DNA of 64,000 nucleotides from Armillaria gallica (taxonomy: Eukaryota > Basidiomycota > Agaricomycetes > Agaricales > Physalacriaceae): positions 1,829,001 through 1,893,000 of the forward strand of contig JBANDB010000007.1 of NCBI GenBank assembly GCA_037576215.1, given 5' to 3'. Below are positions 51,762 to 61,214 of the stretch, in pieces. The notes below the pieces were generated by a model. That model saw only the letters and a list, made by a program, of their open reading frames with translations, was not told the DNA's origin and made no database searches. The position numbers were made by a program, and so were the translations under genes. The number at the start of each line of letters is the position of its first letter. Within the stretch, counting starts at the first letter, position 1.

Positions 51762-53332
51762 ACGCCACCCTTGGAACGTCACGCACTGTTCACACAGCCC
51801 CCGCTTCCTCCACATCCTCCGCTTCTCCCGCCCCTTCCTCCGCTGCCTCCGTGTTTAGGTGGTGGAAGTTCCTTACTGGCACATCGGGCCACCACCTGGA
51901 CTACCAAGGCCAAGACCAAGACCAACTATCGCTCTTGTTAATTCTCAAAGACTTCATTGAAAGAAACTACGACTTTGGCACAGCTTATGCCCTCCTTCGC
52001 CCAGTATGGGATACAAAGAACCCAAGCAGCATCCAAGATGAATTATGCAAACGTGAAGGGAAAGACAGGGAGCACCGACAAAAAGCACTGGTAGGAAACC
52101 AGATTGTCGACCCATATTTGAAACCTCGACGTGTATGGGACCTGTACAGCAATCGCGTGGTGCCATCGTGGATCGCTGACAGAAGGCCAATGCCGATTTC
52201 GCACGCGTGGGTTGATGAGAGGGATCGTGTAGATGTATGGACCCCTATCAATGGGAAGGAGTGGCCTGTGCCTATACCGAAGGACGCGGATCTAAACCTC
52301 ATTCGGATTGAGATGCTGAATCTGGGAGCAAAGTATGCATGGCTGGATGTGCTCTGTTTAAGACAGAAAGGGGGGCCGAGGGAGGATCTGCGCACAGAGG
52401 AGTGGAGGCTGGATGTGCCTACAGCTGGAGGTGTGTATAAGGATAACGAGGTGGTGATCTACCTGAGTGGGCTGGGGCGGCCGTTGAGGTTGAAGGATGG
52501 TGACTTGGACAGCAATCGGAACTGGTTTCGACGTGCATGGACACTCCAGGAGATCGGATGTGTTCGCACCATTGCCGGTGATACGCCAGATGGACCGATA
52601 CACGCACAGCGGATAGACGGCGGGAACTACGAGACTGCGCTCCTGACCAGGTTTCACGAGGAGCGGAATTCATTGGAGAGGCGTCCAGAACATATATTTG
52701 CTGTACTGGCAGACATGCAGAAGCGTGTGTCAACCAATCAGGTCGACAAAGTGGCCGGACTTGCATTCCTTCTGCGGTCCAGTATGATACCTGCCTACCA
52801 TGAGAGCGAGTCTCTCGAGGATGCGTGGACAGCACTGGTGAATGTAATGAACCCTTATATGCGTGCGTGCTTCCTCTTTGTGTATCCTGGAGTTGGACTC
52901 GGATGCAAGAAATGGAGACCAACATGGGATCAGGTCATGACCGAGCCTCTGCTACAGGATGTTGACAATCTTCAAACATATGTTCAGCATGATGACAAGC
53001 TGGATGAGGACTGGTTTGATGGGTATTGCATTGAAAAGGGGCTTGTGCGGGGACTTGACACAGGATCGGCAGAAGGGTGCGGGGAGTTGGTTGTCGAAGC
53101 CAGAGATGGGACCACGTACACATTCAGAATCCGTGTCATTCACCAATTTCCGATACCTGAAGATACGTACACGCTGCTTGGTGACTGTACGGCCTTGTCA
53201 TACTACTGGGTCATAGGGAGACGACTGTCAGATCAGAGATTTGAGAAGGTGTCGGTGATCATGATGGACGATGCTACGTATGAAGAAAGGCAGAAGCTGG
53301 AGGCAGGAATATCTCACAATGTACTTATCTGA
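51554..53332 (+). CDS. HET-domain (heterokaryon incompatibility) protein
   Basis: A single uninterrupted frame of 592 residues from the first ATG. The leader holds SHLADTPCATLGVQGVLDLLNATLGTS, typical of basidiomycete HET proteins, followed by PRRVWDLYSNRVVP near 205 and the HET core: ISHAWVDE near 235, YAWLDVLCLRQ near 285, WRLDVPTAGGVY near 305, and NWFRRAWTLQEI near 338. The HET domain triggers a cell-death-like reaction on non-self contact in filamentous fungi; here this is inferred from homology. The start codon lies inside remains of the neighbouring module exon but in another frame. A leader fusion by splicing was considered and disfavoured because the leader itself is HET-typical. Confidence 0.9.
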   Translation: MVPHSQADIYFRSTLPKVNLFAFSETGQAESSIEVPMQRSYSSRSPVISSHLADTPCATLGVQGVLDLLNATLGTSRTVHTAPASSTSSASPAPSSAASVFRWWKFLTGTSGHHLDYQGQDQDQLSLLLILKDFIERNYDFGTAYALLRPVWDTKNPSSIQDELCKREGKDREHRQKALVGNQIVDPYLKPRRVWDLYSNRVVPSWIADRRPMPISHAWVDERDRVDVWTPINGKEWPVPIPKDADLNLIRIEMLNLGAKYAWLDVLCLRQKGGPREDLRTEEWRLDVPTAGGVYKDNEVVIYLSGLGRPLRLKDGDLDSNRNWFRRAWTLQEIGCVRTIAGDTPDGPIHAQRIDGGNYETALLTRFHEERNSLERRPEHIFAVLADMQKRVSTNQVDKVAGLAFLLRSSMIPAYHESESLEDAWTALVNVMNPYMRACFLFVYPGVGLGCKKWRPTWDQVMTEPLLQDVDNLQTYVQHDDKLDEDWFDGYCIEKGLVRGLDTGSAEGCGELVVEARDGTTYTFRIRVIHQFPIPEDTYTLLGDCTALSYYWVIGRRLSDQRFEKVSVIMMDDATYEERQKLEAGISHNVLI

Positions 53333-53832
53333 TTTGACTACCGGTGGGGAGAAGTCATCACGGTCTTGATTTCCTGGTGTGGACATCCAGGTCTGGAAAT
53401 CAGACAAGCGGAAGGAGTATTGTCATTGCTGTAGAGTCATAGAATTCTGTGATCGTGGGGGCAATTAATCTAATATAACATGTTCTGCAAATGCCCGCGT
53501 CAATAGTCAGAATGGAGTGCATGCTCCAGGGTCTGTGATGATATGTTAGCTTGAGCTTCGGTCGGTGTTTGCCGAGTACCACCGAATGGTATTTTCGTTT
53601 CCTCCACTTTCGATTTCACAACAGATCTGTATACTTTCAGCAAATGCCAGCTTTCCAGGCTAGGTTAGCATAACCCTCTTCTCAGCAACTACTGTTACAT
53701 AGTATGGACCTTCGATACGTGCCCCCAACACCCGTGCTCGGAATAGCAAGGTATCTCAGGACCTGCAAAACCACAGCAGGCACTTTGTACAGATAGGCAA
53801 GGATCATGATGATAGCCACCGTACGTAGCGAT
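53333..53832. other. intergenic between convergent HET and kinase genes
   Basis: No gene recognised. It presumably holds both 3' ends. Confidence 0.5.
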
Positions 53833-56283
53833 CTACTTTGCAATAGCAAAGACCAACTGCTTTAATCGGCCCTCTATGCTGTGGATATCTCCCATAATCA
53901 AATTATGCTTGTTTTCCAAGCCATCGAACGTCGTATTCTCGTATGAGAAACTCGACCCCACTCGCAAACGAGGTGTACTGTCGATTTCACCACTTCGCTG
54001 GGGCGTCTCTGTCACCTTCACGGACAGATCCGTACCCGTCCGCTGCGAAAAGTCGCTCGACCGCTGAGTAAGTGTTACCGTAGCATTAGGAGTGGTGCTC
54101 CGTTTCGACATAACAGATCCCGGCCTAGGACTTGGACTCGGACTTGATGGTGCCTCCATGCCCGTGTTAGTTTCCTCTTCCGAGTCAGAAACATTCACGG
54201 GTATTTTCCGTGGATCCCCCTGGGGGTGGAAGCAAAGTTCTTTCAGCGATGCTGACCGACTGCGTTTGCCAATGGACGTCAAGATATGTGGTTTCCGACC
54301 GCTCTCTAGCACTTTCTTATGTGCGCTCATGCCAACGCAGTCAATAAGCTGCTTCTTGGCCTCGCGTTCTGAAACGGACGTTTGGTGACCGTTGTACGAC
54401 GAGCAGTGCTGTTTCGTGAAAGCGTCTGGTATGGAGTCCAAGGTCCGGATCGGATAGGCGTGCTGAAAGTATGTGTATTGGGCGTTAGAAGATGAGGCGC
54501 CGTCGTAGAACCGATAGTGGCGTGAGATAGTTCAAGTAGTTTAGGTGTATTCAATGTATCAGCAACGGGTTCACGAGGTGCCAGGTACTGGAATGCAGTC
54601 GTAATGGATCCCCATGTAAACCCGATAAAGGCAAAACTATTATCTCCAGATGTCGGTTGAGGTATCGCTATAGACCTCAGAATAGAGAGACCCTGAGAAG
54701 ACCTAGCAGATGACTGGAAAAGATCGGAGAAGGCGAAGGGTTTCGACTCATCGCCGTCTAATCCATCGTCCTCCATTTCAAGGTCAGCGTTGGGATCTGC
54801 GTAGATACATTGAGGAACATGAACGTCCATGGGGACGGTCTCTAATGACCAATGTCAACATTAAGACAGTGTAGGTATAACACAATAACCCACCATCGTG
54901 GAGATTGGACCAACGAACATCGACAAAAAACTTGTGAGAGGTGAGCTCGGTCACGGTATGTCTTCCCAGACGGAATTCGGCATCGGTGAGCAACCTTCGA
55001 GAACGGCCATCAACAGGACCAACAAATTGTAAAGATAGCGCACTCACTTGCGCAAAAAGTCCTGGAATTCGGGTGAAATTATAATATTATTGTTGAAGGG
55101 AATGTATGTCTGAACATAAATCAGCGCCTGTTGGACAAGACCAAGAAGAGAACAGGCATTGTCAGCCATAATCTTGGCGTATGTCCTTCGAACATCCTCT
55201 GCAAAGAAGGGCGCTTGACCGTAAGCCATTTCATACAACATCGCACCCATGCTCCACCAGTCCGTCTCTCGTCCATAAACGTCATCTTCATGCTCGAAAT
55301 CGGAGCTGCGGCCGTTATCTTCCATTTCCAAGGCAACCAGCGCCCGCTCATGAGCCTTGAGTATCTCTGGCGAGATGTAATCACAAGTACCACATGGGAT
55401 GAGACAATGCTGCCTCTGCAGACGCTGACTGCCATCCGGCATGCGGGGAAGAAGCGGGGCCGCCGTACCAAAATCAATCAAGAGAATGTGAGCGTTCAGC
55501 TTGAGGACAAAATTGTGAGGTCTGATATCTCTGTTCCAGTGTCAGAAAGAGTTCATACATGCGAATCTCAGGCCTACCTGTCAACAAAACCTTGTGAGTG
55601 ATACCAATGAATCGCGCTGACGATTTGTGGTTCCCACCATCTGATATCGCGTTCGGAAATCCTGCCGTCCAGCGCGCTAGACTCCAACACGTCCCACAGA
55701 GTCCCCCCCTCGGCATAGTCCATGACGAGCTTCCAATGCGTCGGGGTTTGGAATGCACACAGTAAATGTGGCACCCACTGTGAATCGGTGGTTGTCGCAA
55801 GGCGTAGGATATCGCGTTCAAGCTGCGGGGAACATTGCTTTATTTTCCTTCATCAGTTGCATATCAACCGACTCGGTTATCGACGACGTACCTCACGCGC
55901 CCTTAGAACAAATTTCTTCTCGATAGTTTTGCGTACATAGACGCGCCCGTCTAGTCTGCATTTGACGACGTCGATCTGTAAACAACAATAAGGCTTGAGT
56001 TTTCCAAGGACAAAGGAACGTACGACGCCAAACTGGCCGTAGTCAAGCTTCCCGATCACCTGAAAATCTTTATCCTGAAGCTTTATGGAGTCGATTTCGA
56101 TGGTCCTCGCTATTATGATCAGCTATACATAACATAGAAGTGACTCTGTGTATAGACGTCTTGCCAATGATGCTCTGGCGGTGCAACAACCAGTCCAGTG
56201 CCAGCCCATCCTCCTTGTCGCCATGACTTTTCAGAAGTTCTTGAAGTCTCGATTACCGTTTTATCCAAGAGAGAGACATGCAT
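53833..56283 (-). pseudogene. AGC-type protein kinase with one-base frameshift
   Basis: Read right to left: a short leader, a weak Gly loop (DYGQFGV), Lys in VRKTIEKK (VAIK position), a hinge with MDYAEGGTLWDVL, the catalytic loop [38 protein letters not shown], then a long Ser/Thr-rich tail ending AIAK. It resembles fungal AGC kinases of the DMPK/ROCK-like branch; the exact orthologue is not clear. HRD is changed to DRD, so the His is lost. In the tail near 54377 one base appears to be missing: both flanking frames read as family sequence but are offset by one. The kinase core is upstream of the lesion, so a shortened kinase could still be made. The 5' exon phase and one intron near 55100 are uncertain. 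Confidence 0.75.
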
Positions 56284-56439
56284 TAGGTCGTTCAAATCTT
56301 CGAAGGAGTAAAAATACAGCTGTACAGATAGATGAACAAGAAATGGAGGGAATGATTGACGATTTCTCCTTGACAATATATTGATATTGACGTCCTCTCC
56401 AGTTGAATCTCAGGGGCACCTTGGACGAGCATGCAGAAT

Positions 56440-57950
56440 CTTGATACACAGGAGACGTAGTTTAGTACAAAAACAGAGGGACAACATGGACACTACGCCT
56501 GAACCGGTCTTTCTTCGTACGAGCCAAACCTCGCTAGAAAAACTTGGCCAGACAAAGAGGCTTCAAACATAGTCACCGACAGGGTTCGAACCTGTGCTAC
56601 ACGAGGACTGCTCTTATATCGTAGTGCCATGGTAAAACGATGATAGTGTCAACTTGAACCCAAGCAATCAGAGTGAGGAGGACATCTTCATGGGGATGAG
56701 CTGGTGTGATTTCGTCCAAAGTTTCGCCTGCTCGAGACAAGGGAAGGGAAATGAGCGTGAGTTCTGTAGGACACTCGTTCCCCGCCCGTTTCTAGAATCC
56801 GAGAGCGGAGTCGAGAAGTTTTGGTGCATAGTGACCGGAGGCCTTCTCCCTCAATTCCGAGCGTAAGAGCTGTCAAAGCTAGTGCTCAATCCTTGGATCA
56901 ACGTGCCAGTACCCGCCCTTGCGGAAGACACTTTCAGGGAGCGAATAGGAGGGCGCCAGGCGACGACACCATCCACGCAGAACATAAACAAAGCGAATTT
57001 GAGGAAGAGTAACTTGTAAGCACGCTTGTGACTCGAGGGAATTCCACGGTAACTTTCACGACAAGAGAGATCAATACTGTCTTTATTTCATCGCATGAGC
57101 AATGATCAGAACAACGACATTGGCGATGAAAACCACATACCATTGCCTGCGTGCGCACGATAGAAGAGTAAGGGTACCCACTACCGGACCTCCCGAGTCC
57201 CGGCGGCCTGGACAATCGCTCCCCAACATACTCGTCAAGCAGCAACAAAAGCTAGGATAACGGCTTCTTCCTTCAAGGACGTGTCTGCTTGAACTACGTC
57301 CATCCCGAGTGCACCCGCAAACCCAAGGCGGATCCATAATTCGTCGACCACTATCAGAACGGATGCATGTGCACCATCCGATTAAGACGTCTGCTCAAAG
57401 CGCTATGGCTTGACGCGCATATACACCATTTTCCTCCGCGAGGAAGAACGAAGCACAAGGACGGTCGGGTGGATTATTAATATGGGGGATTGCGCAGTGC
57501 TGTGGGTGGGTAGATGCTGCGTTGTTTGATGTTAGTGAGACGTTCTGAAAAGGTATGGCGCGAGGTCCCCCTTAAGCTTAAGATTTGGTCAGAAAACGGT
57601 GGACGACGGTAACGGGGAGGAACACACCAAGGCCTACTGATACCCTGTTTGCCATCCCACTGCCTGCATAATTCCTCCCTAACCAAACGTCCTATAGTCC
57701 CACGCAGCCGCAGCTACTTCCTCCAAAGAAGATCAAAGACGGCCTCCCTTTCTATGAGGCGTTCTCCGAGGACAAGTTGAGACGCGCCAGTCCTGTACCG
57801 CGTCAAAGGCGATGGTTTCCGGGGGTAGATTCGTGCTTGATGAGGTGGTGTTCGTCGGGAATTATCGATATCGATCATCTCTGTCGCTCAGATAAACTTC
57901 AAATACAAAATACAATCAAGGCAGAGAAAACATACCATCCGCTGTAGCCC
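56440..57950 (+). repeat. interspersed repeat copy R10
   Basis: Begins about 160 bases from the kinase start with the agtttagtacaaaaaca block also near 37917. It continues through the tRNA-like core, the accacataccattgcctgcgtgcgc block (57130), the catatacaccattttcctcc block (57418), and the gtcagaaaacggtggacgac block (57588). Confidence 0.68.
56572..56650 (-). repeat. tRNA-like core with perfect T-stem
   Basis: On the minus strand, ACAGG-TTCGAAC-CCTGT forms a perfect five-pair T-arm. The 5' end GACACTA pairs only partly with the 3' end CGGTGAC. Confidence 0.55.
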
Positions 57951-58517
57951 TCTCCGTCGTTGAATAATCACCCCGCAGCCATCGACGTCCCCACTCGACT
58001 CGCCGGTCCCATACACAGCAACAAGGATCCTCTTATGCATTCTCCGAGGACGCGATTACTTTCCCAAACCTTCCTCATTGATCAGCCTGCAGACGGCGTA
58101 TGATTTCTGTGTGTACGGATGGAAGAAAACAGAAGTCATGGTTGTAAGCCAAATTTCGTTCGGCATTTGCCGCAGTACGAGTCTTAGTCCCCTCGCGCTT
58201 CATGATCGCCTGGCCTCTCTCAATTACTCAATGAGGCGATTCGACTTGATCCCCAGTATAACCTAGATTGGGGTTTGTCGATACGGCGACACGGTAGTAT
58301 GATGAGATGAACGATCCTCTGTTCCGAACGTGTCTTCATTATCTATCTTTTCCTTCGTGTCAAATCGTCTTCTTGCCGCGCCATTTTAGAGAGACCATCG
58401 TGCCGTTCAACTCTTGTACGTCCCAGAAGACCACCTTCGACTTTCTGAACTTCTTGTCCTCTTTCAAAGCGTTGTCATAAGGATTTCAGTAAATATTGTT
58501 CAATGGTCCTTCTACAT

Positions 58518-58609
58518 TAGACTCGAACCAGTCCCTCCCGACACTTGATGATAGTCGATCAAGTGTACATCGACTATCATCGAGTCACAAAGGGACTGGT
58601 TCGAGTCTA
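58518..58609. mobile_element. 92-bp MITE, Mutator-like by target-site length
   Basis: A 19-base perfect terminal inverted repeat (tagactcgaaccagtccct / agggactggttcgagtcta) is flanked on both sides by the identical nine bases cttctacat (58509-58517 and 58610-58618). The interior holds further inverted stretches, so almost the whole element can fold. Nine-base target duplications are typical of Mutator-like elements. No coding capacity. Confidence 0.8.
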
Positions 58610-58700
58610 CTTCTACATATAACATATTGAATCTGACTGAACTGGTGTCCCATCGTACGAGGCAGGCTTCGCTCGAAAAAGCGTGTAAGACTATAGAATA

Positions 58701-58779
58701 GACACTATCAGGGTTCGAGCCCGGGCTACCGAGGTCATAGCTGCTATGTTATAGCGCCATGGTAAAACGCTAGAGTGTC
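58701..58779 (-). repeat. tRNA-like core
   Basis: Minus strand starts GACACT and ends AGTGTC (six-pair acceptor stem). The D-arm position forms TAGCG...CGCTA around TTTTACCATGG, and the T-arm region holds GGGCTCGAACCC. The anticodon region can fold as CATAG-CAG-CTATG, unlike a normal seven-base loop. Confidence 0.58.
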
Positions 58780-60683
58780 AACGTGAACCCACGCACCCAA
58801 TCGGAGCGACTCTTCTCTATGCACACACTGGGAAGGAGAATGGTGCAAGGGCGCTTCCACCCATGGCGCCGCGGAAAGAAGGTGGTCACTGGTCGCAACA
58901 CTCATCCCGTCCGTTTCTAGAGTCTGTGTATTCCGATGCTTGTTCTCGTAGAAGACGCTCAAGGATGGAATAGGGTCAGACAACGATGTCATCCGCCAAG
59001 GAAAGTTCGGTGAGGGTTCCACAGAGCTTTTGTGACGAGAGATATGAGATGTCGTTATTCCATCGCCTGCGCCATGATGAGAACAACGATATTGGTAATG
59101 AAAACCACATACCATTGCTTGCGTGCGCGCGATACAAGGAGCTCGTCACCGGATAGAATCTTCAGAGTCCTGGCCGCCCGCACATAGCAACGACAGCTAT
59201 AATAATGGCCTCTCTTTCAGTTCTCCAAGGACGCGTCTACCCCAACATCTCGAGCCATCCGTCCATCCCAAATGCACGCGCCAGTTCAAAGCGGGTCCAT
59301 ATTTCGACGTCGCCTACTATTTCGAGCTCTTCCTCTAGACACTACAACTGTGTGAGAACGGATATACGTGCACTGTCCGATTAGGGTGCTCGCACGGAGC
59401 ATTATAGTTTGACGCGCATATACACCATTTCCCTTGGGGAGGAAGAACGAGACAGATGGTTAAACGAAGCATCTCGGAAATCGGGACACTGGGTCGTACA
59501 AAAAGCACAATCAGACGGTGATGAGTGTTGATTATGGGGAATTGCGCAGTGCTTCTCAGATGAGCGAAGAGTCGATCTTTAGGGAGAGAGATAGGTAGAT
59601 ACGCCGTTCGATGTTAGCGGGGTAGCTTCGCCACTTGGTACGGCACGCGTTGGCAGTGAGAGAGACGAGCAACGTCATCCTTAACATATGATCAGAGAAC
59701 GGTGGACGACAATCATGGCGAGGAACACACCATTTGCTATACAACCGCTTCCTGCCCCAAAAACCTTACTGCTGCCTGCATAACCCTCCCGAGCCAAACA
59801 GCTCATGCATCCAATATTGAGGACGGTCTCCCCTTCTATCAGCCGTTCTTTGAGGACCGTTCGTTGAGGTGCTGATGAGAGTATGCGCTACTTACTGTAA
59901 CAAATGGAAGGTAGGAAAGGCTGACGGATCCCCGGGGTGATTTTCAGTGTTTACTGGTGTGGTAGACTCCGAGTCGTGCTTGACGGGGCCATATTAGATG
60001 TAGGCAGTTACAGACTCGGGATAGCATTAGTTGGGAATCGTCTCTGTCGGCGTGCTACCGCCACGAGAGCAATAAGAGACTGCCAATCTATGATGATGTT
60101 CAGATGAACTTCAAAAGCAAAATATCAAAAGACGTGCCTGCAAAGCGCGTGATGGTTCATTTCAAATGTTGACTGACTGCCGGCGGCAGCCGGCGCGTTG
60201 AACGATGAACGCCGTCTAGGAAAACGCCAGCTCTCGCGACCCATAGCCGACCTTCTCGGTATCCTCAAGTTTACAAATTGTTTCCATTGGCCTTGCTGCT
60301 CTTTTTACCAGGCTACTACATGACTCTCCGAAGGAGGGTGATGGAACGTTTGAGATGAGATCCTTACTTCATAGGTATGTATTGCCGCACATTGCTCTCT
60401 GTTGTATGTTTGACATGGGTCAAGTTGTTGCAGCGTCTTCAAGATATGCGTATTATTTCTGAGGTCCACTTTCTGCCATGCCTCGACCGCTCACGAAGGA
60501 AGAGGAATTTGTTGCAGTCAATCAATACACCGCAACGACGCATACTTATCGTTCACTGGAGATGAGCTCATCTTTTTCCTGCGGATAATGGAAGGCAGGT
60601 GCGCTTTTAATATCCATCGCGCGCTGCAAGGCTAAGGCGATTTCTGTTCACATAACACCTTCAAGAGTATCGATGAAATCTGA

Positions 60684-61214
60684 GATGGTGTTCTTTCGCA
60701 TCTAGAGGTCCCTGCTCTAGAGTCGCTGAGTATGACATACGCGCATCCGTTCATTCAGTTTCCTACTTTACGTGGTTCGACAGCCGGGAATTTGAAGTCG
60801 CTTTCCATTGCTGCGCCGTTCCTCATTTCTGCTGGAGTACAAGCAGATTTAATCAGTCTTCTCAAAACGACAGCGTCGCTTTCCAGTTTATCGGTACCTT
60901 ATGCGTTGGTGCCTGCCGAGGATCACTTCGATCTAGAAAATGAACTACTTCTCTACCTCAACGCGAATATCGACCCCGATGCTGTTCCCAGACTCACCTC
61001 CCTGGTTATCCGGCTCACAAATGCCGTGCCCCATTTGTTGCCCTCTTTCGTTGACATGGTGCAATCTCGGAGGCATGCTACGTCTACACGTGCAGCGTTG
61101 CAGACACTTCATCTGTCGGTACCGTTGGTCACTCCATTGGGTCTCGATTCTGACGTGGCTGCGCGTTGGAAAGATATGTGCGATGAAGGCCTTGTCATGT
61201 ATGAGATGGAATAG
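60684..61214 (+). pseudogene. 3' part of an F-box/LRR-like gene
   Basis: About 175 codons in one frame with leucine-rich patterning (LEVPALESLSM, LKSLSIAAPFL, LSSLSVPYAL, LTSLVIRL, LQTLHLSVPL) and a charged end (MYEME). It resembles the C-terminal half of fungal F-box/LRR-like proteins, which recruit substrates to SCF ubiquitin ligases. The frame is closed upstream at a TGA just inside the right end of repeat R11, so the F-box half is missing. A short gene starting at the ATG at 60732 is possible but less likely. Confidence 0.5.

Larger units (their letters stand above)
58080..60680 (+). repeat. interspersed repeat copy R11, most complete
   Basis: Longest ordered copy. Landmarks: gtcatggttgtaagccaaat (58135), gagatgaacgatcctctgttccgaacgtg (58305), tRNA-like core (58701), the accacataccattgcttgcgtgcgc block (59105), atacaccatttccctt (59420), the ccttaacatatgatcagagaacggtggacgac block (59676), aagacgtgcctgcaaagcgcgtgatggttcattt (60130), the ttcataggtatgtattg block (60370), and the taacaccttcaaga end (60655). 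No long frame is kept between copies, so this looks non-autonomous. Confidence 0.72.

Noticed and set aside
51430..51770. In-frame splice fusion of module copy 2 with the HET domain
   Set aside because: A gt...cag pair (near 51687-51742) would join the frames, but it would splice out the HADTPCATLGVQ-type leader that is itself characteristic of basidiomycete HET proteins. Separate genes fit better.
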